Below are positions 1-7,470 of a stretch of 19,925 nucleotides of DNA, in pieces (the stretch's first letter is position 1; every line of letters starts with the position of its first letter). The stretch comes from CAZART01 sp964487555. GTDB lineage: Bacteria; Bacteroidota; Rhodothermia; Rhodothermales; VXPQ01. The stretch covers positions 1 to 19,925 of the forward strand of contig CAZART010000097.1 of the NCBI GenBank assembly GCA_964487555.1. Direction: 5' to 3'. The translations under genes and the position numbers were made by a program. Below the pieces are notes generated by a model. It did no database searches. It was not told where the DNA came from and was given only the letters and a program-made list of their open reading frames with translations.

Positions 1-16
1 AGGGAGTGAGGGGGGC

Positions 17-116
17 GGGGGGTCGAGGATCGGGGGGTCGAGGATCGAGGATCGGGGGGTCGAGGATCGAGGATCGGGAGATCGAGGATTGGGGATCGGG
101 GATGGGGGATGGGGCG
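17..116. repeat. G-rich heptad/octad tandem repeat
   Basis: Imperfect tandem units of the 7-mer TCGAGGA, alternating with TCGGGGGG spacers and degenerating to GGGGATGG toward position 116. The strand is strikingly purine-rich. A sister tract with unit TCGAGAA lies at 7417-7440, so this is probably a family of dispersed intergenic simple repeats. No gene is seen in 1-267, which lies downstream of the oxidoreductase that ends at 268. Confidence 0.8.
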
Positions 117-267
117 ACTCGTTGGTGGTGGGTGCGGGGACTTTTGCGGGTTGGCCGCTTTGATTGGCGGGTTGTGGGGTCGGTTGCGGCTTTTTGGTGC
201 GCAGCCGGGGTCTGGGACACTTCGGCCGGGCAACGTGGACTCGTGTGGGGGCCGGCGTCACGTGGGT

Positions 268-1248
268 CTAGGTGTCATGCTCCAGGGTTATGACGACGTT
301 TCCCTTTTTGCGGCCGGTGTCGACGTAGCGGTGGGCGTCGGCGATTTGCTCGAACGAATAGCGCCGATCGATGACAGGTTTGAAGGCTCCCGCCTCAGCC
401 AGCTCCGCGAGGAAACGTACATCCTCCGGGCGCCCGATGGCCGGTCCGCCGATGACCTTCTTGCTGCTCGTCATCGAGATCCATGGAATCTGAAGCAGGT
501 CCCGCAGCCCGCCTAAAACCAGAAGAAGGCGTCCCTTTTCTCTTAGCGAACCTTTGCTGCGGGAGAACGGAGCCGTGCCGACGGTATCGACAATTATGTC
601 GTAGGTTTTGCCGGTTGTCGTGAAATCCTCCTTGGTGTAATCGATGACGTGATGGGCACCAAGAGATCTGACCAATTCCACGTTTGCGGCGCTGCACACC
701 CCGGTCACGTCGGCACCGAAGTGCCTGGCAAGCTGCACCGCTGCGGTGCCGACGCCGCCTGAAGCCCCGTTAATGAGAACGCTCTCCCCGCTCTGCAGCG
801 TTCCTCTTCGGAAGAAATCCAGGGCCGTGGTTCCGCCGAAAGATAGTGCGGCGGCTTCATCGTAGGTCAGATTGGCCGGCTTCCGCGCGACTGCCCCGTC
901 TTCCGGCATGCATTTGTATTCCGCATAACTACCCATGCCGGCGCCGCTAAAGGCAAAAACCTGATCACCGGTATTGAATGTCTTCACGTCTTTTCCGACC
1001 GCCTCAATTTCCCCGGCGAGCTCCGTTCCCAGGATGGGTTGCCGCGGTTTCGAGAGCCCAAAAAACAAACGCCCCAGGGGGCCGAAGCCGCTCGGCAGGT
1101 CGAGACTTCGCGCCCTCCAGTCCCCCGATGTTACCGTCGTCGCATGTATTTTTATCAGGACTTCGTTGTCCCTGGGCCTTGGCGTGGCTACCTCTTTCAA
1201 CCGAAGAACGTCGGGCGGCCCGTACGTTTCATACACGATGGCTTTCAT
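268..1248 (-). CDS. MDR-family NAD(P)-dependent quinone oxidoreductase / alcohol dehydrogenase-like (zinc-independent)
   Basis: Predicted 326-residue medium-chain dehydrogenase/reductase. The start is the ATG at 1248, which gives the family-typical opening MKAIVYETYGPPDVL; a 20-residue upstream extension is possible but would overlap the preceding gene. The N-terminal GroES-like domain carries GTELAGEIEAVGKDV. The Rossmann domain has the NADP-binding signature INGASGGVGTAAVQLARHFGA, followed by the typical GAHHVIDYTKEDF segment. The structural-zinc Cys cluster is not seen, and no Cys/His/Glu catalytic zinc set stands out, which points to the quinone-oxidoreductase/enoyl-reductase branch, reducing an activated double bond or quinone with NAD(P)H in the cytoplasm. 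Its start is 10 bp after the stop of the lipoprotein gene, so the two are probably co-transcribed. The substrate cannot be inferred. Confidence 0.9.
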   Translation of the reverse strand: MKAIVYETYGPPDVLRLKEVATPRPRDNEVLIKIHATTVTSGDWRARSLDLPSGFGPLGRLFFGLSKPRQPILGTELAGEIEAVGKDVKTFNTGDQVFAFSGAGMGSYAEYKCMPEDGAVARKPANLTYDEAAALSFGGTTALDFFRRGTLQSGESVLINGASGGVGTAAVQLARHFGADVTGVCSAANVELVRSLGAHHVIDYTKEDFTTTGKTYDIIVDTVGTAPFSRSKGSLREKGRLLLVLGGLRDLLQIPWISMTSSKKVIGGPAIGRPEDVRFLAELAEAGAFKPVIDRRYSFEQIADAHRYVDTGRKKGNVVITLEHDT

Positions 1249-1258
1249 TCGTCGCCCG

Positions 1259-1735
1259 TCAAGACTGCTTTGGGTCGACCCAAAACGCAGTCGAAAAAGA
1301 AATGGCACCCTTCAGCGTTCCCTTAATCATTCCGCTCACCACACCATCGGGATTCCAGTTCTGAAGGCGAATTTCGCCGCTCACCATGGTGCGTCCCGTA
1401 CCTCCAACAACGCCTACCCAGAGGTCTTCGAACCGGGGCAACTCTCCGGTCACATTCGAAAACGTAAGAAATACCGTGTGGCCAATTTCCAATCCTTGAT
1501 AATCAACATTGCTGTCCGGATCAGGATCGATCGGCAACTGGGTGTACGTGAGCGTCAGCTCACCCTCTTCCGTACCTTCGGAGATCGTCCATTTCGGGAT
1601 GCGGTCAGCTTCTAATGCTGGTCCTGTATACTGTACGACCTGCACGTCAGGTTCGTCCTTTGAGAAGTCACACGCCGCAAGAAACGCGAGAGAGGTGCAT
1701 AGCAAGATTCCTGTACAACGAGCGATGTACTGCAT
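1259..1735 (-). CDS. Predicted lipoprotein of unknown function
   Basis: A 158-residue protein with a short signal peptide and lipobox LAAC; Cys22 would be the lipidated residue, followed by DFSKDEPD. This predicts a lipoprotein anchored in a cell envelope membrane. The mature part is rich in beta-prone segments and small/acidic residues (LTLTYTQLPIDPD, HTVFLTFSNV, GRTMVSGEIRLQNW), suggesting a compact beta-sandwich. I do not recognise the family. The ATG at 1735 is the natural start because it sits directly before the signal peptide. No strong ribosome-binding site is visible, as is usual in Bacteroidota-like genomes. The gene ends 10 bp before the MDR gene and is the likely first gene of that pair. 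Confidence 0.75.
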   Translation of the reverse strand: MQYIARCTGILLCTSLAFLAACDFSKDEPDVQVVQYTGPALEADRIPKWTISEGTEEGELTLTYTQLPIDPDPDSNVDYQGLEIGHTVFLTFSNVTGELPRFEDLWVGVVGGTGRTMVSGEIRLQNWNPDGVVSGMIKGTLKGAISFSTAFWVDPKQS

Positions 1736-2078
1736 GGTCTTCAGCCTGAATCAGTGATACAACTTGGTGGCTCGAAGGAGCAGTAACAATTATCGTCTTG
1801 ATCTTTCAGGACATTTCTTGCAACAGCGATTGTCGACGAAGCCTAGCGTTTCGAGTTTGCAAAATCAAGGCCAATCCCACGTCGCCATGCGTCCCCGGCC
1901 ATCTAACATTTGAAGACGCCGATCGGTAGCACGAGTACCCCCGGCGGCTTCCTCCCCACATCAAGCCGTGAGTAACTAAGTCCATCAATTCGCAACTACG
2001 GTAACATATGAGTGCCGCTGCATCGTACTCCGCGTCATCGACCCTCCTATTACGTGACCGTACTTACGAAATGATGGA
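1736..2078. other. Intergenic region without recognised gene
   Basis: 343 bp between the lipoprotein start and the methyltransferase stop, both on the minus strand. It is less GC-rich than its surroundings. Open frames here are short, carry no recognisable domain and have no ribosome-binding site. It should contain the terminator of the thiamine cluster and the promoter of the lipoprotein gene, but I cannot point to a convincing hairpin or promoter. Confidence 0.6.
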
Positions 2079-2725
2079 CTATGCCTTCCGCGCCACCCCC
2101 GCAATATGAGGACCCACAACCGGCACCGAGAGCCTGAATCGCTCATAGTCCACCGCGGCGAAGCCCGCGCCTTCGATGGCGGGGCCCGTCTCCCGATCCG
2201 GGTGACAGCCGTCGGCGGCGATTTTCCAGAAGGGGGCGATCATGCGTTGGAGGGTGCGCCGGGCGGTGCCGCGATCGGCTGCGACGTGCTCGATGAAGAC
2301 GAAGGATCCGCCGGGCTTGAGGACGCGGCGGATCTCCCGAAGAGAACCCGAAAGGTCCTCCACCGAGCACAACACGATCGTGCTGACGACGGCGTCGACG
2401 GAGGCGTCGTCGAACGGTAAAGCCTCCGCCAGTCCCGTAATGACCTCCACCTCCCGCCCCAGGCGCTCGGCTTCCTTGCGGATGTACTCATGCAGAAAGA
2501 CGTTGGGCTCGACGCCGATCCACCGAACGTCCTCCGGAAAATACGTGAGGTTGACGCCGGCGCCCGGCCCGATCTCGACGACGGTGCCGGTCAGCCTTCC
2601 GAGCAGGCGCTCCTTCCAGCGGCGGACGAGACGTCCGTGTGCGTGTCCGGCAGCGGCCACTAGAGCCGCAAACAGCCGGTGGCGTCGGCCGCTGCGGGCC
2701 GCCTCCTGTTCGTTCGGATACGCCA

Positions 2726-2726
<1 letters not shown>
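2079..2726 (-). CDS. Class I SAM-dependent methyltransferase, METTL7/TMT1-like
   Basis: Predicted 215-residue methyltransferase. The SAM-binding motif I is VVEIGPGAGVNL (residues about 46-57), followed by the acidic-loop strand ending WIGVEPN, then STIVLCSVED and RRVLKPGGSFVFIEHVA. The C-terminal half (WKIAADGCHPDRET, then PVVGPHIAGVARK) matches what I recall of vertebrate METTL7A/B (TMT1A/B), which methylate small thiols, better than ubiquinone/menaquinone enzymes. The GTG start at 2726 is chosen because its G is also the last base of the thiD stop (TAGTG), a classical coupling arrangement, and the protein aligns with its family from there. Longer in-frame extensions would run inside thiD. 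There is no known thiamine role for this family; the substrate is unknown. Confidence 0.85.
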
Positions 2727-3544
<818 letters not shown>

Positions 3545-3577
3545 AGGGTGGAGCGTAGAGAATAGAAGGTGGTTAGG

Positions 3578-4222
3578 TCAGCTTCGTCCTTTTTGCTTGG
3601 GAAGTTCGTTCTGGTACCGGGCGGCGGCCGCCGCGGGATCGTTCGCGTCGAGGATGCCCGAGAGAACGGCGACGCCGTGCGCGCCGGCGTCGAGGCAGTC
3701 GCGGATGTTGTCCGGGGTGATGCCGCCCAGGGCGAAGACGGGGGTCTCGACGAGTCGCTCGGCGCAGGCGCGAACGGGATCGAGGCCGATCGGATCGGCG
3801 TCGGGCTTGCTCGTCGTAGGGAAGATGGGGCTGATGAGGACGTAATCCGCACCGGCTTCGACGGCGGCCGCGGCCCCGGCGACGTCGTGCGCGGAAAAGC
3901 CGATGACCGGGCTCGGACCAAGCTGGCGGCGAGCGTCGGCGACGGAATCCGGATGCGTTCGAGCGTGATAGTGCAGAGCCAGGTGCTGGGCGATGTCAGG
4001 ACGACCGTTGATCGAGATGGCCGCATCAACCGCCTCCTCGCGGATCCGCGAGATGAGCGAGGGCACTACCAGCTCGAAGGCGCGGTTTCGAGCCCTGTGG
4101 TCGCGAAGATGCACCCACCGCACCCCGCCGCGCACCGCTTCGACGATAGCGTCCGACCTCGTTTCCTTTGTGAATTCATCTCCGATGAGGATGAGGCGCG
4201 GAAGAATTCGATCGATGCTCAC
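3578..4222 (-). CDS. tenI: ThiE/TenI family protein, TenI-like (probable thiazole tautomerase)
   Basis: A 214-residue TIM-barrel protein of the thiamine-phosphate synthase superfamily. Family marks are HLRDH (38-42), GFSAHD (108-113), DYVLISPIFP, ALGGITPDNI (164-173) and AVLSGI. Residues that ThiE uses for catalysis are changed: the QxRxK motif is HLRDH, and the Mg-binding ND is NG in ISINGRPDIA (69-78). That NGR-DIA segment, and the C-terminal run ending in a PxxAARY-like helix, resemble Bacillus TenI, the thiazole tautomerase that aromatises the ThiG product. A His at 112 occupies the region of the TenI catalytic His. The start is GTG, with no strong ribosome-binding site. Bacillus also keeps tenI with thiO-thiS-thiG-thiD, which supports the call. 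A divergent but active ThiE cannot be excluded. Confidence 0.8.
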   Translation of the reverse strand: MSIDRILPRLILIGDEFTKETRSDAIVEAVRGGVRWVHLRDHRARNRAFELVVPSLISRIREEAVDAAISINGRPDIAQHLALHYHARTHPDSVADARRQLGPSPVIGFSAHDVAGAAAAVEAGADYVLISPIFPTTSKPDADPIGLDPVRACAERLVETPVFALGGITPDNIRDCLDAGAHGVAVLSGILDANDPAAAAARYQNELPKQKGRS

Positions 4223-4396
4223 AGATCCGATACCAAAATTGGAGGACTACGCAGATCTCGTCGAGATGGCCGCATTTTCTTTCACGTCATCGAAGAACGT
4301 GCGGATCAATCGGCCCATGGAGACGAAATTTCTAACCACGGCACAGGTACGGCCGGGGTTTCGTGAAGGATCGCGCTCGACATCATCTGGGCCAAC

Positions 4397-4420
4397 GGTC
4401 AATGAGAGGTCAATGAGAGG
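4397..4420. repeat. 11-bp tandem duplication containing the thiG stop codon
   Basis: GGTCAATGAGA occurs twice back to back (4397-4407, 4408-4418). The thiG stop (TCA on this strand, 4410-4412) lies in the second copy, so the first copy repeats the stop just downstream of the gene. It is one of several repeats in this window that begin at a stop codon. The remaining 175 bp up to the next gene (4223-4396) hold nothing I recognise. Confidence 0.75.
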
Positions 4421-5216
4421 AAACGTCGATGCGTCCCTCTTCCGGGGACGACGCCTGGGCGTAGAACCGACGCGGCATACGGCCCGCTTTATACGCGAGG
4501 CGCCCACCTTCCACGGCGCGGCGCATCGCCGTGGCCATCATCACCGGATGCCGGGCCTCCGACACGGCCGTATTCAGCAGGACCCCGTCGAATCCGAGCT
4601 CCATCGCCCTGGCCGCATCGCTTGCCGTGCCGATGCCGGCGTCGACGATAAGCGGCGTGTCCTCGATGAGCTCCCGAATCAATTGAAGGTTGTACGGATT
4701 GATGAGGCCCTGCCCGCTTCCGATCGGCGACGCCAGGGGCATCACGGCTGCGCAGCCCAGGTCCGACAGCTTCCGGCACGTAATCGGGTCGTCGTTCGCA
4801 TAAGCGAGTACCTTGAACCCATCATTTATGAGCTGCCTGGCCGCCTTGAGAAGCTGTTCGACGTCCGGCAGCAGCGTCTCGTCGTCGCCGATGACTTCGA
4901 GTTTGATGAGATCCGTCTCCAGCGCCTCCCTCGCGAGCTGCGCCACGAGAACCGCCTCGCGCGCCGTGTAGCACCCCGCCGTATTCGGCAGCAGGTGAAG
5001 GTGCCGGCTCATGAGCAGATCGAGAAAGCTCTCTTCGGACGTATCCTGCAGGTTGATTCGACGGATGGCCACCGTCACCATTTCCGTCCCCGACGCATCA
5101 AGAGCCTCGAGCATAACCTGGGGATTGGGATAACGGCTCGTGCCCATGATGAGGCGCGAGCTGAGGGTCAGTCCCGCCATCTGCAGGGAATCGGTATCAC
5201 CGTTCAGGTGGGTCAC
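4410..5216 (-). CDS. thiG: Thiazole synthase ThiG
   Basis: ThiG condenses DXP, dehydroglycine and the ThiS thiocarboxylate sulfur to the thiazole carboxylate phosphate. The core is complete: SSRLIMGTSRYPNP near the N-terminus, TVAIRRINL, the LLPNTAGC segment (about 78-82), the Schiff-base lysine in LIKLEVIGDD (Lys105), PIGSGQGLINPYN and the phosphate loop DAGIGTASDAA. I start at the GTG at 5216 (268 residues) because it includes DSLQMAG, which fits the usual first beta strand; the ATG at 5180 (256 residues) is the alternative. Longer in-frame extension upstream runs into an 8-bp minisatellite and is not real coding. The gene is separated from thiS by an unusually long 354-bp gap for an operon. 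Confidence 0.95.
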   Translation of the reverse strand: MTHLNGDTDSLQMAGLTLSSRLIMGTSRYPNPQVMLEALDASGTEMVTVAIRRINLQDTSEESFLDLLMSRHLHLLPNTAGCYTAREAVLVAQLAREALETDLIKLEVIGDDETLLPDVEQLLKAARQLINDGFKVLAYANDDPITCRKLSDLGCAAVMPLASPIGSGQGLINPYNLQLIRELIEDTPLIVDAGIGTASDAARAMELGFDGVLLNTAVSEARHPVMMATAMRRAVEGGRLAYKAGRMPRRFYAQASSPEEGRIDVSSH

Positions 5217-5337
5217 TGTACGTATCTGGATTCTGGTGCGACGTGCGCGGTCGGATACTGGATACTGCCCACTCGCTGCCGGGTTCGAATCCTGCGAAGC
5301 GGAATTCTCCGGAGTTGGACGGCTTGCCGCTGCGCCT

Positions 5338-5417
5338 ACGTGCCGCTGTGCCGCTGTGCCGCTGTGCCGACGTGCCGACGTGCCGACGTGCCGACGTGCC
5401 GACGTGCCGACGTGCCG
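5338..5417. repeat. 8-bp minisatellite between thiS and thiG
   Basis: Ten perfect 8-bp units in a row: one ACGTGCCG, three CTGTGCCG, then six ACGTGCCG. Two unit variants arranged in blocks indicate copy-number change by slippage. It lies in the 354-bp space (5217-5570) between two genes of the thiamine cluster, about 120 bp upstream of the thiG start. Because 8 is not a multiple of 3, translation cycles through three frames, and frames on both strands stay open across it, so apparent ORFs are artefacts. Nothing else is recognised in this space. Confidence 0.95.
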
Positions 5418-5570
5418 AGAAGATGAGAGCGACGCCGTTCGCCTGTCGGCCGTACCGACCGAATTGTCGTTCAAACAAACGAATCCGGTCAGCACGATCA
5501 GCTTGGTGCAACAGGTATTTCGTCGCTCATCGATGCCTTTACAGCAAGGCGGCGAATGGAATGGGATCCG

Positions 5571-5798
5571 TCATCCCCCCTGGCGGGCCGTGATGACCTC
5601 CACGCGGTCGCCCTCATGCAGCCTGGTGGTGTCCCAGTCCGATTTTCGAACGACCTCGTCGTTCACCGCCACGGCGACGCCTTTCGGGTCCGTAGGATCG
5701 AGGCCGCGCGTACGGAGAAACTCGGCCACCGTCGTGGCGGCGGGATGCTCGGTGGCTTCGCCGTTCAATATGATCTGAATGGCCGTCTGTGTCGGCAT
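5571..5798 (-). CDS. thiS: Sulfur carrier protein ThiS
   Basis: A 75-residue ubiquitin-fold sulfur carrier. It opens QIILNGEATEHPAATTVAEF, continues with GVAVAVNDEVV and EGDRVEVITARQGG, and ends in the required Gly-Gly, whose C-terminal carboxylate becomes the thiocarboxylate that feeds sulfur to ThiG. The ATG at 5798 is chosen because the good Shine-Dalgarno GAGGAG lies about 8 bases upstream and the length is typical for ThiS (about 65-75). The adenylating enzyme ThiF that would activate it is not encoded in this window, so it must come from elsewhere or from a MoeB-like enzyme. It follows thiO with a 187-bp gap. Confidence 0.95.
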   Translation of the reverse strand: MPTQTAIQIILNGEATEHPAATTVAEFLRTRGLDPTDPKGVAVAVNDEVVRKSDWDTTRLHEGDRVEVITARQGG

Positions 5799-5800
5799 CT

Positions 5801-5815
5801 GCACTCTCCTCATCC
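5801..5815 (-). promoter_or_regulatory. Shine-Dalgarno site of thiS
   Basis: On the minus strand ATGAGGAGAGTGCAG precedes the ATG at 5798. GAGGAG is a strong anti-16S match at about 7-8 bases spacing and decides the thiS start over a longer in-frame alternative beginning near 5954. Most other genes here have weak sites. Confidence 0.7.
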
Positions 5816-5926
5816 GCTGATCAATGACGCTGCTGCACGGCGGGCCCGAGGGCGTGAAGCCGGCGCCCGAGCGTGCGTCGGCGCCGACAATCGAAGCGGG
5901 AGGCCGGTCGAAGCGCCGACAGCCCA

Positions 5927-5995
5927 TCAAGAGACAAACTCCTTCAAGGATCAAACCCCTTCAAGAGTTAAATCCGTTTCAACGGTCAAGCCCTC
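5927..5995. repeat. 17-bp degenerate tandem repeat starting at the thiO stop
   Basis: Four units of 17-18 bp, reading on the minus strand GAGGGCTTGACCGTTGA, then an 18-mer, then AGGGGTTTGATCCTTGA and AGGAGTTTGTCTCTTGA. The first unit contains the last codons and stop of thiO (stop at 5986-5988). Every unit ends TTGA. The later units lie in the thiO-thiS spacer. The remaining spacer (5799-5926) shows only the thiS ribosome-binding site. Confidence 0.7.
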
Positions 5996-7107
5996 TGAAA
6001 CCGCCTCGGTGAAAACGGCTCGAGCCAATCCGAGGTTTCGCCCTCGAGAAGCAGGCGCGCGATCTCCTCCGAGGTGATCGGCGTCAACAGGATGCCGTGC
6101 CGGTAAAATCCGGTCGCCATCACGACACCCGGCGCCTCGCCGTAGCCCAGGATGGGCAGGTGGTCGCGGCTCGCAGGCCGCAGGCCGGCCCACGAATCGA
6201 CGACCGGCAAATCGTAGATGCCGGGCACGATCTCCCAGCCGCCCTCGAGCACCCGAAACAGTCCGCCGGCGGTAACGCGTTCGTCGAAACCCATCTCCTC
6301 GCTGGTGGCGCCCACGAGGAGGCGGCCGTTGGATTTGGGAGCGAGGTAGGCGTTCGGACCGCGGATGACGTGCTTCAGATCGAACGGCCTCTCGATCAGA
6401 AGCTCGATCATCTGCCCTTTAACCGGACGGACCGGCGGTTTTTCCTCTCCTTCAAGCCCGTCTATCGCACGAGACCACGCCCCGGCCGCGACGACGACGG
6501 CCGATCCGGCGACGCGTTCGCCGTCGTCGAGAAGGATATGCGGCGTGTCGACATCCGGCTCGATGGCCTTTACCGGAGCATGCTCGTGCAGCGCGCCGCC
6601 CCGGCGCCGGAAGGCCTCGGCAAGCGCATCGACCAGGAGGCGATTGTCGACCTGAAAGTCTCGCGGCGAGTGGACGGCGGCGGCCAGCCGCGGCGCGACG
6701 AACGGCTCGAGATCCAGCGCCTCGGCGCCCGTGAGCCACTCCACGCTGAGGCCCATCTCCCGCATGAACTGAAAGCGCCGACGGAGCGCCTCGGCGGCGT
6801 CGCGATCGTCGGCGACAATGAGCGTCCCGTCCATCCGAAAGTCGACGGTGCTTCCGCTTTCCGCTTCGAGCTCCTCTACGAAGCGCGGCCACCGATGCGC
6901 GCTCTCGCGGTTGAAGCGGTAGAGCTCGAGCTCTTCAAAGCCGATCTCGGCATCCGGGGAAAGCATCCCGGCCGCAAGCCAGGACGTGGCGCGGCCGGCC
7001 TGCCCGCGCTCGTAAACGGCGACGTCCTGCCCCGCCCGAGCGAGGCGCCATCCGATCGAGAGTCCGATCGTCCCGGCACCGATGATGATGACCCTATCGG
7101 TTGACAT
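5986..7107 (-). CDS. thiO: Glycine oxidase ThiO
   Basis: A 373-residue FAD enzyme of the DAO family that oxidises glycine to dehydroglycine for ThiG, the aerobic alternative to ThiH. The dinucleotide fold RVIIIGAGTIGLSIGWRLA (residues 5-23) is followed by the GRATSWLAAGMLSPDAEIGF segment characteristic of ThiO, KGQMIELL, GRLLVGATSEEMGFD (the ThiO motif with the E-E-GFD run), and the C-terminal SWAGLRPASRDHLPILG and GFYRHGILLTP. The ATG at 7107 gives the normal ThiO length; longer extension is not conserved. It is the first gene of the thiamine cluster, with about 360 bp of divergent regulatory DNA upstream. No TPP riboswitch is apparent. Confidence 0.95.
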   Translation of the reverse strand: MSTDRVIIIGAGTIGLSIGWRLARAGQDVAVYERGQAGRATSWLAAGMLSPDAEIGFEELELYRFNRESAHRWPRFVEELEAESGSTVDFRMDGTLIVADDRDAAEALRRRFQFMREMGLSVEWLTGAEALDLEPFVAPRLAAAVHSPRDFQVDNRLLVDALAEAFRRRGGALHEHAPVKAIEPDVDTPHILLDDGERVAGSAVVVAAGAWSRAIDGLEGEEKPPVRPVKGQMIELLIERPFDLKHVIRGPNAYLAPKSNGRLLVGATSEEMGFDERVTAGGLFRVLEGGWEIVPGIYDLPVVDSWAGLRPASRDHLPILGYGEAPGVVMATGFYRHGILLTPITSEEIARLLLEGETSDWLEPFSPRRFQRA

Positions 7108-7231
7108 GTCCCGCCTGCCTATTCGTTCGAGCGGCGTGGTATCGGGCCGACCCGCCTGCGCTCGGCGTCGTGCGGTTCCGCGCGCCGACCGGCCTGCACG
7201 CGACGTTAGGCGGTGCGGCACGTCCATCGGC

Positions 7232-7267
7232 GTGCACCCTGCACGATCGTGCACCCTATATGATAAT
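7232..7267. promoter_or_regulatory. Palindromic operator candidate in the thiO / FAD-oxidase divergent region
   Basis: TGCACGATCGTGCA at 7240-7253 is a perfect 14-bp palindrome. It also bridges two direct copies of GTGCACCCT (7232-7240 and 7249-7257). Immediately beside it, on the minus strand, is an AT-rich ATTATCATATAGGG (7267-7254) that could be the -10 region for thiO, leaving a leader of roughly 145 bases. The arrangement resembles a repressor operator over a promoter. This is inference; no regulator is identified. Confidence 0.4.
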
Positions 7268-7349
7268 GAGCCCACAGCGCCGATCGCCGCATCACGACCG
7301 TGTCCACAAACATTTCACAGCCTCCGCCGAACCGCGTGAGGGAGTTTGC

Positions 7350-7379
7350 CCCCTTTTTCGGCTTGTATTAAAAAAGGGG
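7350..7379. repeat. Inverted repeat CCCCTTTTT / AAAAAGGGG
   Basis: A perfect 9-bp inverted repeat (7350-7358 and 7371-7379) around a 12-base spacer in the divergent region between thiO and the FAD oxidase. It is neither downstream of a gene nor followed by a U-tract on a useful strand, so a terminator role is not obvious; an operator or promoter-proximal structure is as likely. Apart from this, the palindrome and the heptads, nothing else is recognised in 7108-7470. Confidence 0.6.
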
Positions 7380-7416
7380 AACGCCGAAGCCCCAATAAGA
7401 CGACCTTAACCAGAAC

Positions 7417-7440
7417 CGAGAATCGAGAATCGAGAATCGA
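7417..7440. repeat. Heptad repeat CGAGAAT x3
   Basis: Three perfect copies of CGAGAAT followed by CGA, 30 bp upstream of the FAD-oxidase start. Same family as the TCGAGGA tract at 17-116 (one base different), suggesting a dispersed intergenic simple repeat in this genome. Confidence 0.85.
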
Positions 7441-7470
7441 ACAAAAATAAAAACCGACCGAGGAACAACC

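Noticed and set aside
1806..1988. 60-residue minus-strand frame
   Set aside because: No ribosome-binding site, no domain, composition not protein-like.
4247..4507. Small minus-strand frame between thiG and the tenI-like gene
   Set aside because: It overlaps the end of thiG in another frame and shows no known domain or good start signal.
5217..5495. N-terminal extension of thiG with His/Ser/Arg repeats
   Set aside because: It is only translation of the 8-bp minisatellite; the ThiG family starts at about residue 94 of that frame.
7108..7470. TPP riboswitch upstream of thiO
   Set aside because: The conserved CTGAGA and downstream core strings were not found on the minus strand; only palindromes and heptads are visible.
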